A stretch of 25,754 nucleotides of DNA from Actinobacteria bacterium UBA3086 (GTDB taxonomy: Bacteria > Actinomycetota > Coriobacteriia > Anaerosomatales > UBA3086), in NCBI GenBank assembly GCA_002367305.1, contig DFBG01000145.1, forward strand, positions 1 through 25,754, written 5' to 3'. Under the pieces are notes generated by a model that saw nothing but the letters and a program-made list of their open reading frames with translations, made no database searches and had not been told where the DNA came from. This document shows, one piece after another, positions 1 to 7,608 of this stretch. How positions within the stretch are numbered: the stretch's first letter is position 1; every line of letters starts with the position of its first letter. The position numbers and the translations under genes were made by a program.

Positions 1-1817
1 ACAAGGCCAGTCGCCGTGCCGACCTCGTCCTTCTCCTCGGCCAGACCAAAGCTGTACTTGGCTGGCCCGAGATACTTGTGGAGCGTGCGCTGGGTGACGC
101 GCGTCTTGCCCTTCTTGCCCTCGACCACCCTGCGGGCGACCTGCCGACATATAGCCGCCACCGTGCGCTCCAACCCGCGCACACCTGCCTCGCGCGTGTA
201 GCGACGCACGATCTCTCTGACCGCGTCCTCGGTGATCTCCACCTTGCTCGGGGTCAGGCCATGTTCCCTAACCTGCTTGGGAATCAGATATCGGAAAGCG
301 ATGTGCGTCTTCTCATCCTCGGTGTAACCGGGGAAATGAATGACCTCCATGCGGTCGCGCAGTGCCGGGGGAATCGGATCGAGCAGGTTCGCCGTCGTGA
401 TGAACATGACATTCGAGAGGTCGAACGGCGCCTCGAGATAATGGTCCTGGAAGGCGTTATTCTGCTCAGGATCGAGAACCTCGAGCAGAGCCGACGTGGG
501 GTCTCCCCTGAAGTCGGCACCCACCTTGTCGATCTCGTCCATCATGAAGACGGGGTTCTTGGTCCCCGACTGGCTGATCGACTGAATGATCCGACCGGGA
601 AGCGCACCCACATACGTACGCCGGTGACCACGTATCTCGGCCTCGTCGCGCACGCCGCCAAGCGACATGCGGATGAACTCACGCCCCAAAGACCGTGCAA
701 TCGACTTGCCGATGGAAGTCTTGCCCACTCCAGGAGGCCCGACGAAACACAAGATCGGTCCGCGCATGTGCTCCGTGAGCTTGTGAACAGCCAGATACTC
801 AAGCACGCGCTCCTTGACCTTCTCGAGCCCATAGTGGTCCTCGTCGAGAATGGCTTGAGCCGTGATGATATCCAGCTTCTCCTCGGACTCTGTGTTCCAC
901 GGCAGACCGATGAGCCAGTCCAGATAGGTTCTAATGACCGACGTCTCAGCTCCCGCGGGCGGCATCTTCTCAAAGCGGCTGAGCTCCTTGAGCGCCTTGG
1001 CCTCGACCTCCTCGGGCATCGCGGCACCAGCGATCTGCTCCCGATACTCGTCAACCTCAGCGGTAACCTCATCGAGATGGCCAAGTTCCTGCTGGATCGC
1101 CTTGAGCTGCTCGCGCAGGAAGTACTCGCGCTGACTCTTGCTCATCTGGTCTTTGACCCGGTCCTGGATCTTGCTGCCGAGTTCGAGTATCTCGAGCTCC
1201 TTGCGCAAGAACTTCGCTGTCCGCTCCAAACGACTCATAGGATCAAGCGCCTCGAGGATCTGCTGCTTCTCCTCGATCTTCAGATTGAGATGGAACGCCA
1301 CGAAATCTGCGAGGCGGCCCGGCTCTTCTATATTAGTTGCCGCAAGAAGAACCTCCTGCGGGATCGGCTTGCCCAAGTCTGAGGCTTTCTCGAAATCGCC
1401 GATGAGGGCTCGCATGAGCGCCTCGGTCTCCACATCCCGCTCGCTGGGCTCTTCGATAAGCTCGACACGTACCAAAAAGTACGGCTCCGTCTGGACGTAC
1501 TCCAATATCCGAATGCGCTTCTGTCCCTCGACGAGCGCCTTTGCGGTGCCGTCGGGAAGCTTCATCTCCTGCATGATCGAGGCGACGCAGCCAATCTCAT
1601 ATATATCGTCAATGGAGGGATCCTGGGTCTCTGCGACCTTCTGGGTCACGAGCGCCACAAGATGTCCCTCGCGCATGGACTCCTCAAGCGCCTTTATCGA
1701 CGGGTCCCTGCCGACGAACAACGGAACTACCAGATTGGGAAAGAGGATGAGATCCCTCAGGGGGATAAGAGGCAGAACCTCAGGTATGGGGGATGCTGCG
1801 CTCTGCTGCGATACCAT
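1..1817 (-). CDS. lon: ATP-dependent protease Lon (3' end outside window)
   Basis: Lon is a cytoplasmic, homo-oligomeric AAA+ serine protease that degrades misfolded and regulatory proteins. The visible part is about 605 residues. It begins with a LON substrate-binding domain (IPLRDLILFPNLVVPLFVGR near residue 18), followed by a helical linker with the typical KSQREYFLREQLKAIQQELG stretch. The AAA+ module has Walker A GPPGVGKT at residues 360-367 and Walker B ending in D427-E428. The sequence leaves the window just as the peptidase domain starts (around EKDEVGTATGL), so the catalytic Ser-Lys dyad cannot be checked. The ATG at 1817 was chosen because the N-terminal LON motif follows directly and an AAAGGA sequence lies 11 nt upstream. 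The gene is divergent from the DUF6049-like gene. A long plus-strand reading frame over this region is an antisense shadow. Confidence 0.97.
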   Translation of the reverse strand, partial: MVSQQSAASPIPEVLPLIPLRDLILFPNLVVPLFVGRDPSIKALEESMREGHLVALVTQKVAETQDPSIDDIYEIGCVASIMQEMKLPDGTAKALVEGQKRIRILEYVQTEPYFLVRVELIEEPSERDVETEALMRALIGDFEKASDLGKPIPQEVLLAATNIEEPGRLADFVAFHLNLKIEEKQQILEALDPMSRLERTAKFLRKELEILELGSKIQDRVKDQMSKSQREYFLREQLKAIQQELGHLDEVTAEVDEYREQIAGAAMPEEVEAKALKELSRFEKMPPAGAETSVIRTYLDWLIGLPWNTESEEKLDIITAQAILDEDHYGLEKVKERVLEYLAVHKLTEHMRGPILCFVGPPGVGKTSIGKSIARSLGREFIRMSLGGVRDEAEIRGHRRTYVGALPGRIIQSISQSGTKNPVFMMDEIDKVGADFRGDPTSALLEVLDPEQNNAFQDHYLEAPFDLSNVMFITTANLLDPIPPALRDRMEVIHFPGYTEDEKTHIAFRYLIPKQVREHGLTPSKVEITEDAVREIVRRYTREAGVRGLERTVAAICRQVARRVVEGKKGKTRVTQRTLHKYLGPAKYSFGLAEEKDEVGTATGL

Positions 1818-1922
1818 GTCCTGCGACGTCCTTTCGCTAGCTACGTGAGATACTCTATCTGCCCGTATAGATTCAATGGTACACGGTGTCACAAGACCAG
1901 ACTCGACCCCCGAAAGGGTTCC
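1818..1922. promoter_or_regulatory. Divergent intergenic region between lon and the DUF6049-like gene
   Basis: These 105 bp must hold the promoters of two divergent genes. On the lon strand a TTGTGA is followed at loose spacing by TCTATA/TATACG, a weak sigma-A-like candidate. No convincing -35/-10 pair was found on the plus strand. I looked for the heat-shock operators often found near lon (HspR-type HAIR, CIRCE) and saw neither. The region is called from gene orientation, not from a strong motif. Confidence 0.4.
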
Positions 1923-3887
1923 GTGGATTCACTTCGGCACACATGGCGCAACATCCTGTACGCCGTTCTCGTATCGGCGCTATGTATTTCGCTTGGCTCG
2001 TTGCGTCTTGCAGCCGCTGCACCGACCTCTTCGTCGCCCGATACCACTGGGGACGGGAGTGCGATTCTGAGCCTGGCCACCATCTCTGTCCCCCCGGACG
2101 GTGATCTCAACGCAGACATATCAGTGGGACTTCCCGACGAGGCTTCTTATCTGGAAGCGCGCATCAGGATGTACCGCCCCGACGGACGCCTCGTCTATCA
2201 AAAGACAGAGGTCATGCATGATGTGGCGACATCAACCGTGTCCTTCAGCTTCGAACGCGAACTGGCCGATCTCGACATGCCTCCAGCGGCGTATCCCGTT
2301 GAAGTACGAGTTGGCGTGGAGCTTGCCGACGACGGTCGTGTGATAGAACACCTCCTCAATACAGACCTGCTTGTCCATGACCCGGAGCGCGGTCCCATGG
2401 GGTTCGTCCCGGTCGTACGAATCGGCTGTTCCCCCGCCCTCGATCCTGCGGGACGCTTCTCCAGCGATCCCAGTGATGATTCTGCTGCACGAGACGCGGT
2501 CAACGAGCTGGCAAGATACGTCATCGATGACGAAAATGCCGTGCTGTCTCTTGCTATCGCCCCAGTGCTGGTCGAGGAATGGAATCTCGCATCCGCGGGC
2601 TACGAGATCATCGGCGCCGGAGGTGTCGATGTCCTGGGGCCGGACGCACCTGGAGCGGTGGCGTGCGCGGAGACGCTCGACCTGCTGAGAGAGGCGCTCA
2701 AAACTGGCCGACTGGAACTCCTCGACGTTCCCTACGCTGATCCCGACCTCACTGGGCTGGCTCAGTCAGGGCTCATGGGCGAGCTCCCGCAACAGTACGA
2801 TCGCGGCCGGACGGCATATGGGCAGACTCTGGAAACCACCCCCTCGGAGGGCACTGCGATCTCCGGCGACTCGATATCAGAAACAGCGATGATGCTCATG
2901 GTCGACGCCGGAATCGAATTCGCGATCGTCACCGACCGAATCATGCAGTTCACCGCGGAAGCGACTCCAACCGGCGTATACATGTCATCTATCTCCCCAG
3001 CCCGTGCTTTGGTGAGCGACACCGCGCTGTCTCTCGCACTGGCCGACGGAAATGATCCAGCGGCCACGCGCATTCTGTTCAATCGCTCTGTATCCGAAAC
3101 GGCGACCACCTCAGCGATAGCGACCGTCGAGTTCGGGCCGGGATTCGCCGCAGACATGACGGAGTTCATCGACTGCCTTCGGGCGCTTCGCTCGGTTTCA
3201 TGGCTAAGACTGACCGATGCAAGAACCGCCGCATCTGAGGCCACGCGCGGTCGACTCGATCTCCCCTCGACCCCTGACTCAGGTGAGGCAGCCCCAAGCG
3301 ACTACTGGCCCGATGTAGCGGAGGCCACGCGCATGGCTCGTGCGCTTGCACGGGCTACGGGATCCATGGATCCCGAGGCGATTCAGGCAACCGACTCCGC
3401 GATGCGCGCGCAAAGTCGATGCTGGGCGGGCCCCGATCAGAGTTGGGGACTCATCGATCGCGGCCGTGCGCACAGTGCTGCAGCACTCAGAATCGCCGAA
3501 TCCTACCTCAACGCCGTCTCAATCAGTGCGCCGGATGTGACTCTCCCGAGTGCTTCAGGACAGATTCCGATCAGCATCGTGAACTCGTCGGACAAGAACC
3601 TGCAACTCTCCGTTAACCTCTCCACGACCGACCTCGCTTTACGAGGCAAGAACACGATCGAAGTGACCGTCCGTCCGTCTGACAACTTCCTGACTATTCC
3701 GGTCAATCTCGAGTCATCGATCTCTGGCCGACTGGGTATCGAGATCAGGGCCGGCGAAACCGTTGTCGCGAGTCACACGGTACGCGTTCAGGCCTCCTAC
3801 CTCGATAGGCTCGCCATCATTGCCGGGGTGGTTATCCTTCTCGGCACGCTACTCGCTTTCATTCGCAAGCGAGTCCTATCCGCATAA
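1923..3887 (+). CDS. Secreted, C-terminally membrane-anchored protein, DUF6049-like
   Basis: A 654-residue protein with an N-terminal signal sequence: basic start, hydrophobic NILYAVLVSALCISLG, then an Ala-rich cleavage region. It has a large extracytoplasmic domain and one C-terminal membrane segment (LAIIAGVVILLGTLLAF) followed by a basic tail, so most of it should face outside. The middle part carries phrases typical of the actinobacterial DUF6049 family (mycobacterial Rv3909 type), such as LLDVPYADPDLTGLAQSGL followed by a Gln/Arg-rich helix, a fold sometimes compared with GH57-like barrels. No enzymatic activity can be claimed. The frame is open upstream into lon, but GTG 1923 is the sensible start: AAAGGG lies 4 nt before it and the signal peptide begins there. 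Family assignment is by recalled motif and is moderate; coding status is firm. Confidence 0.75.
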   Translation: MDSLRHTWRNILYAVLVSALCISLGSLRLAAAAPTSSSPDTTGDGSAILSLATISVPPDGDLNADISVGLPDEASYLEARIRMYRPDGRLVYQKTEVMHDVATSTVSFSFERELADLDMPPAAYPVEVRVGVELADDGRVIEHLLNTDLLVHDPERGPMGFVPVVRIGCSPALDPAGRFSSDPSDDSAARDAVNELARYVIDDENAVLSLAIAPVLVEEWNLASAGYEIIGAGGVDVLGPDAPGAVACAETLDLLREALKTGRLELLDVPYADPDLTGLAQSGLMGELPQQYDRGRTAYGQTLETTPSEGTAISGDSISETAMMLMVDAGIEFAIVTDRIMQFTAEATPTGVYMSSISPARALVSDTALSLALADGNDPAATRILFNRSVSETATTSAIATVEFGPGFAADMTEFIDCLRALRSVSWLRLTDARTAASEATRGRLDLPSTPDSGEAAPSDYWPDVAEATRMARALARATGSMDPEAIQATDSAMRAQSRCWAGPDQSWGLIDRGRAHSAAALRIAESYLNAVSISAPDVTLPSASGQIPISIVNSSDKNLQLSVNLSTTDLALRGKNTIEVTVRPSDNFLTIPVNLESSISGRLGIEIRAGETVVASHTVRVQASYLDRLAIIAGVVILLGTLLAFIRKRVLSA

Positions 3888-3966
3888 AGAACACACCCTG
3901 ATTTCCCTACCCGCCTGAATAGGTAGCGGTACACTGAGGGTACGCTGTTCATGGAGGTACCCTGAC

Positions 3967-4326
3967 GTGCTGCAAAAGATACTGGTTCTCATAGTCTCCC
4001 TTGCCATCGTCGGCACACTGATCAACGACATCGGCCGCTTCGTGGTCGCGAAGTCGGAGATCAGACAAGTTACCGCGCAGGCGGCGACGGTGGCAGCGAC
4101 AACGGGGGGCGACCGGGATACCAACGGAATTGCCGCAGTGGAGTACGCTCTCCTTAACGGCGCCACGGTATACCAGTACGATGAGGACGAACAGCGAGTC
4201 TACGTCTGGGCCCTGTTCGAAGTGCGAGGAACATGGATCGCTCAACCCATAATGAACATGATCGGTGGCAATCCGCTCGACGCGCCGATCAACGTCGAAG
4301 GCTACAGAACCGCCTTCCGACAGTAA
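3967..4326 (+). CDS. Small TadE/TadG-like single-pass membrane protein
   Basis: A 119-residue protein starting at GTG 3967 with a good GGAGGT site 8 nt upstream. It has one N-terminal membrane helix (ILVLIVSLAIVGTLI) followed by DIGRFVVAKSEIRQVTAQAA, which resembles the segment after the membrane helix in TadE/TadG-type pseudopilin-like proteins of actinobacteria. The rest is a short polar domain. No tad secretion genes are in the window, so a pilus role is only a guess. It sits 79 bp after the DUF6049-like gene and 40 bp before the PIN-TPR gene. A weak inverted repeat (CTACC/GGTAG around 3907-3925) lies just upstream. Confidence 0.6.
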   Translation: MLQKILVLIVSLAIVGTLINDIGRFVVAKSEIRQVTAQAATVAATTGGDRDTNGIAAVEYALLNGATVYQYDEDEQRVYVWALFEVRGTWIAQPIMNMIGGNPLDAPINVEGYRTAFRQ

Positions 4327-4366
4327 TCTGACCAAATAGTCACCGACGAGAACACAGCGAGGTGCG

Positions 4367-5488
4367 ATGCGAACCATAGTGATCGACACCAACGTTCTTC
4401 TGGCGAACCCCAGCTCCCTGTTCGATTTCCCTGATACCGAGATCATCATTCCTGAAACGGTGCTGGGCGAACTCGACAAACTGAAGACGTCCCGTGCCGA
4501 TGCGGACCTGCGGTTCAGAGGACGCGAGATCAGCCGCATCCTTTTCGAACTCTCGGAGCAGGGTAGCCTCATCAACGGCGTGGAACTTCCCGACGGAAGC
4601 CGCATGCGCGTGGTCCCCTTCGACTCCGACGTGACGCTTCCCGATGGGATGACGTCGCGCAACGCCGATGACAGAATCCTCGCCGTCGCCTTCCAGGTAT
4701 GCCAAGGAGAGTGCGAAGGCGGACTCACCGTGGTGACGAACGACCTCAATATGCTCCTCAAGGCTCAAACCCTGGGCCTGGATGTCGAACGCCACGGGGA
4801 GGGCCCTGACGGCAACTTCGCCAAGCGCTACATCATCCGCCCGTTCCAGCGCTACCGAATCCCTCTCACGATCCTGGGCATCTCTGTTGCGGTTTTCGCG
4901 GCCATCGTAGTCCTCATCGTGTACGGCCCAGGCTCAGCAGGCACGTCCTCCTCGTCGGGGCTGCCGACCGAATTCCGCGAGCAGCTCTCTGCCTCGGATC
5001 AGAAGATCTTGGATTACCTCAACACGCTCGAACGCAACGAGGCGGACCTCGACACTCGTCTCGCTCTGGCAAACACGTACTACGAACTCCGACTTGAGAC
5101 CGGCGATATCCGCTACTCACAGTTGGCGATCCGGCACTACGAACGCTATCTGGAGATCAAGCCGGACAACACGGACATACAAGCGGATCTCTCGGCATCC
5201 TACTTCTATGCGGGACAGACCGATCGTGCGATCCAAGAGGCCGGGTCAGTGATCGCCCTTGAGCCCAACCACCTGCAGGCGAACTTCAATCTCGGGATCT
5301 TCTACTGGCAGGGACGGCGCGATTTCGCCGCTGCGGCGACGCAGTTCAACAAGGTCATCGAACTCACGAACGACGATTCCAGCGATACGGCACATGCGAT
5401 CAACCAACAGGCGATCGCCCGCTTGGCTGATGTCTATACTGATGCAGAAGCAGCCGGCCAACCACTCGATCCGGGAGGTACGTTCTAG
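4367..5488 (+). CDS. PIN-domain nuclease / transmembrane / TPR fusion protein
   Basis: A 373-residue protein with three parts. Residues 1-155 form a PIN nuclease domain of the YlaK/PhoH-associated type, with the acidic metal-binding residues apparent: D7 in VIDTN, E35 in VLGELDKLK, D101/D102 in RNADDRIL and D126 in TNDLN. Residues 165-186 form a single membrane helix preceded by the basic stretch KRYIIRPFQRYR, which predicts the PIN domain in the cytoplasm and the rest outside. Residues about 215-345 hold tetratricopeptide-like repeats (AIRHYERYLEIKPDN, AIQEAGSVIALEPNH, AATQFNKVIEL). The ATG at 4367 follows a GAGG site at short spacing. Its end contains the ribosome-binding site of trxB, and the two genes are 1 bp apart, so they are likely cotranscribed and translationally coupled. 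The substrate is unknown. Confidence 0.8.
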   Translation: MRTIVIDTNVLLANPSSLFDFPDTEIIIPETVLGELDKLKTSRADADLRFRGREISRILFELSEQGSLINGVELPDGSRMRVVPFDSDVTLPDGMTSRNADDRILAVAFQVCQGECEGGLTVVTNDLNMLLKAQTLGLDVERHGEGPDGNFAKRYIIRPFQRYRIPLTILGISVAVFAAIVVLIVYGPGSAGTSSSSGLPTEFREQLSASDQKILDYLNTLERNEADLDTRLALANTYYELRLETGDIRYSQLAIRHYERYLEIKPDNTDIQADLSASYFYAGQTDRAIQEAGSVIALEPNHLQANFNLGIFYWQGRRDFAAAATQFNKVIELTNDDSSDTAHAINQQAIARLADVYTDAEAAGQPLDPGGTF

Positions 5489-5489
5489 A

Positions 5490-6428
5490 ATGCGCACCAT
5501 CGATATCGCCATCATCGGCGCAGGCCCCGCAGGGCTCACCGCCGCACTCTATGCCGCACGCGCACGTGCCTCCACCGTAGTATTCGAACAGGGGATTCCT
5601 GGCGGCCAGATCGTCACCACCGACTGGGTGGAGAACTACCCCGGTTTCCCCAAGGGACTGTCCGGCCAAGAGCTAGGCGACCTCATGCTCGCACAGGCCG
5701 AAGAGTTCGGTGCGGAGGTCCAGTCGTTCACCGCCGTAACCTCGATCAAGCCTGCGGATCTCGACTTCATCGTCACCACATCCGAAGACGAGGAATTCCT
5801 CGCCAAGTCGGTCATCATCGCCACAGGTGCCATCCCCAAGAAGCTGGGTGTGCCCGGAGAGGCTGAGTTCACCGGCCGCGGCGTGTCGTGGTGTGCCACA
5901 TGTGATGGTGCACTGTTCAAGGACAAGGTCGTTTCAGTGGTCGGTGGCGGCGACGCCGCCGTCGAGGAAGCGCTCTTCCTGACCAAGTTCGCGAGTCGAG
6001 TCCACCTGATCCATCGTCGCGACGAGCTGCGCGCCACAAAGTGCATCCAGGAGAGGTGCTTCGCCAACGAGAAGATCGAGATGCAGCTGAGCCGCACGGT
6101 CAAGGAGATACAAGGTGCCGACGGAAAAGTCAGTGGGACACTGCTCGCCTCGACGAGCGGAGAAGAGGATCTGCTTCTCCCCTTGGACGGCGTATTCATC
6201 TTCGTAGGTATCGATCCGGTCAACACAACGGCAATAGACCTTGTCGAGCTGGACGAGAAAGGGTACATCAAGATAGACCACGATGGTCGAACGAATTGGC
6301 CGGGCCTATTCGCCGCTGGCGATGTGACGGACTCGGAGCTCAAACAGGTCATCACCGCTGCTGCCAAGGGCGCATCTGCTGCGTTCGAGGCACTCCGGTT
6401 CATAGATGAAAAGGTCTGCTCCATTTAG
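5490..6428 (+). CDS. trxB: Thioredoxin reductase (NADPH)
   Basis: A 312-residue FAD/NADPH enzyme that reduces thioredoxin in the cytoplasm. The FAD-binding GAGPAG is at residues 10-15, the redox-active CATC at 135-138, the NADPH-binding GGGDAA at 152-157, and HRRDELR at 175-181 with the Arg residues typical of NADPH rather than NADH use. The second FAD motif GLFAAGDV is near the C-terminus. Length and domain order match the low-molecular-weight family. The ATG at 5490 was chosen over upstream starts because GGGAGGT lies 10 nt before it and the FAD motif follows at the usual distance. trxA follows after 32 bp, so enzyme and substrate are encoded together. Confidence 0.96.
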   Translation: MRTIDIAIIGAGPAGLTAALYAARARASTVVFEQGIPGGQIVTTDWVENYPGFPKGLSGQELGDLMLAQAEEFGAEVQSFTAVTSIKPADLDFIVTTSEDEEFLAKSVIIATGAIPKKLGVPGEAEFTGRGVSWCATCDGALFKDKVVSVVGGGDAAVEEALFLTKFASRVHLIHRRDELRATKCIQERCFANEKIEMQLSRTVKEIQGADGKVSGTLLASTSGEEDLLLPLDGVFIFVGIDPVNTTAIDLVELDEKGYIKIDHDGRTNWPGLFAAGDVTDSELKQVITAAAKGASAAFEALRFIDEKVCSI

Positions 6429-6460
6429 GCGCGACCGCAAACGAAGGGAGTCACGAGGGT

Positions 6461-6787
6461 ATGGCAGACATCATGACGATCACAGACGCGGGATTCGAGG
6501 CCGACGTCGTCGGTAATGCGAAGCCCGTCATTCTCGACTTCTGGGCCCCTTGGTGCGGCCCCTGTCGGATGATGGAGCCCGTGCTCAAAGAGATTGCTGA
6601 AGAATACGGCGACAAGCTTGTCGTGGGCAAACTGAACGTGGACGAGAATCCTGCGACAGCCACCAAGTTCGACGTCCTGTCGATTCCGACGCTTCTCGTG
6701 TTCGCGAACGGCCAGGTCGCGAAGAAACTGGTCGGCGCAATGCCAAAGAAGCGACTCATCGACGAACTCTCAACTTGGATCGGCTGA
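6461..6787 (+). CDS. trxA: Thioredoxin
   Basis: A 108-residue thioredoxin with the canonical WCGPC active site (C32 and C35), the buried D26 and the cis-proline P76 in SIPTL. It is a full-length, single-domain cytoplasmic disulfide reductase and the substrate of the TrxB encoded just upstream. A GAGGG ribosome-binding site precedes the ATG. Its place between trxB and a small conserved-looking gene suggests one transcript from the PIN-TPR gene through position 7061. Confidence 0.96.
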   Translation: MADIMTITDAGFEADVVGNAKPVILDFWAPWCGPCRMMEPVLKEIAEEYGDKLVVGKLNVDENPATATKFDVLSIPTLLVFANGQVAKKLVGAMPKKRLIDELSTWIG

Positions 6788-6812
6788 GACAGAGAACAGG
6801 GAGGCACGTAGC

Positions 6813-7061
6813 GTGTGTGAACACGGAATCAACGTTGACCAGCTCAAGCTCGCCATCGGCCAGTCCGATGACGCGATCGCCATGGTTCAGCAGTGGCTTG
6901 AGCAGTTGCATCACTTGGCAGACCACGGACATCAGCACGACGCCAGTGCAACACTAGCTCAGGCTGGCGTCCTTCTGGGCGAGGCTCGGGCCAAGCTGGA
7001 AAAGACAGCGAACACACTGGAGAACCCAGGCGGGAGCGACGTGAAGGTCGAACTCGTCTAG
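6813..7061 (+). CDS. Small hypothetical protein with a His-rich segment
   Basis: An 82-residue protein starting at GTG 6813 with AGGGAGG 8 nt upstream, a strong site that supports real translation. It is predicted to be mostly helical (DDAIAMVQQWLEQL, LLGEARAKLEKTANTLE). A central HHLADHGHQHD stretch and an N-terminal CEH could bind metal. I do not recognise a family. It is the last gene of the thioredoxin cluster and lies directly before the NikR-controlled nickel operon; a metal-linked role is speculative. Confidence 0.7.
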   Translation: MCEHGINVDQLKLAIGQSDDAIAMVQQWLEQLHHLADHGHQHDASATLAQAGVLLGEARAKLEKTANTLENPGGSDVKVELV

Positions 7062-7094
7062 CCGAATCCTCGCTTCATACTTGAACGACTTCAA

Positions 7095-7130
7095 CACGAC
7101 CGGGCGACCTTGACAGGGGACCCGGTCGTG
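7095..7130. promoter_or_regulatory. Putative NikR operator: 10-bp inverted repeat with 16-bp spacer
   Basis: CACGACCGGG at 7095-7104 and CCCGGTCGTG at 7121-7130 are perfect inverted arms separated by 16 bp. E. coli NikR binds two 6-bp half-sites separated by 16 bp, so the geometry matches although the half-site sequence differs. The nikR gene starts 43 bp downstream and a perfect -35 box lies inside the spacer, so a bound repressor would block RNA polymerase. There is no T-tract after the right arm, which argues against a terminator. The assignment is inference from geometry and context. Confidence 0.6.
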
Positions 7131-7137
7131 CTACGCT
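7110..7137 (+). promoter_or_regulatory. Putative promoter of the nikR-nikMN-nikQ-nikO operon
   Basis: A consensus -35 box TTGACA at 7110-7115 is followed after 16 bp by TACGCT at 7132-7137, a -10 form acceptable in high-GC Gram-positives. The expected start of transcription is near 7144, giving a leader of about 30 nt that ends in the GGGAGG ribosome-binding site of nikR. The -35 box lies between the arms of the putative NikR operator. Confidence 0.6.
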
Positions 7138-7156
7138 TCCTTCATTCGTGCTACGC
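7126..7156 (+). repeat. 11-bp direct repeat across promoter and leader
   Basis: TCGTGCTACGC occurs at 7126-7136 and again at 7146-7156, exactly 20 bp apart, roughly two helical turns. The first copy overlaps the right operator arm and the -10 box; the second lies in the leader just before the nikR ribosome-binding site. It may be a second protein-binding element or a local duplication. Confidence 0.6.
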
Positions 7157-7173
7157 GATAGGGAGGCACCATC

Positions 7174-7593
7174 GTGGGTAAGTTGAGCCGTTTCGGCGTT
7201 GCCATGGACGAGGATCTCTTGGATCGCTTCGACCGCCTGGTCGAGCGCCGCGGGACTCACGCGAACCGCTCTGAAGCGGTACGCGATCTGGTACGCGACG
7301 CCCTCGTCGAATCCGAATGGGAAGACTCCGACGAAGAGATCGTCGGAACCGTGACCATGGTCTTCGATCACCACGCGAGTGACCTCTCCGAGAGACTTGA
7401 CTCCCTGCAACACGCTCATCACGACAAGATCGTCTCATCCATGCACATCCATCTCGACGCACACAACTGCCTGGAAGTGCTCGTTGTCCGCGGAACGAGC
7501 GCCCAAGTACGTGCGATCGCTGATGGTCTGCTGGGCACGAAGGGTGTGAAGCACGGGAAGCTTGTGCTGACCACGACGGGTCAGCACCTCTAG
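7174..7593 (+). CDS. nikR: Nickel-responsive transcriptional regulator NikR
   Basis: A 139-residue ribbon-helix-helix repressor. Residues 1-48 are the DNA-binding domain (SRFGVAMDEDLLDRFD, then NRSEAVRDLVRDAL); residues 55-139 are the ACT-like nickel-sensing domain. The high-affinity Ni ligands of E. coli NikR are conserved with the same spacing: H80 (in QHAHHD), H91 and H93 (in MHIHLDAHNC) and C99. In this family, Ni-loaded tetramers repress nickel uptake. It starts at GTG 7174, with GGGAGG 7 nt upstream, and ends 15 bp before nikMN. Autoregulation with the importer genes is likely given the operator-like repeat upstream. Confidence 0.95.
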   Translation: MGKLSRFGVAMDEDLLDRFDRLVERRGTHANRSEAVRDLVRDALVESEWEDSDEEIVGTVTMVFDHHASDLSERLDSLQHAHHDKIVSSMHIHLDAHNCLEVLVVRGTSAQVRAIADGLLGTKGVKHGKLVLTTTGQHL

Positions 7594-7608
7594 GAGAGGA
7601 ACTGAGGA

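Noticed and set aside
78..1382. Long open plus-strand frame (434 codons)
   Set aside because: It is antisense to lon, whose minus-strand product shows clear LON and AAA+ motifs; the plus-strand product resembles no family.
1662..1922. Upstream ATG extension of the DUF6049-like gene
   Set aside because: It would overlap the 5' end of lon and hide the signal peptide 87 residues inside; GTG 1923 has a ribosome-binding site and puts the signal peptide at the N-terminus.
1818..1922. Heat-shock operator (HAIR or CIRCE) for lon
   Set aside because: No CTTGAGT-N7-ACTCAAG or TTAGCACTC-N9-GAGTGCTAA pattern, nor a close variant, was found.
7095..7130. Rho-independent terminator for the thioredoxin operon
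   Set aside because: The 16-nt loop is long, no T-tract follows, and a consensus -35 box lies inside the loop; an operator fits better, though a double role is not excluded.
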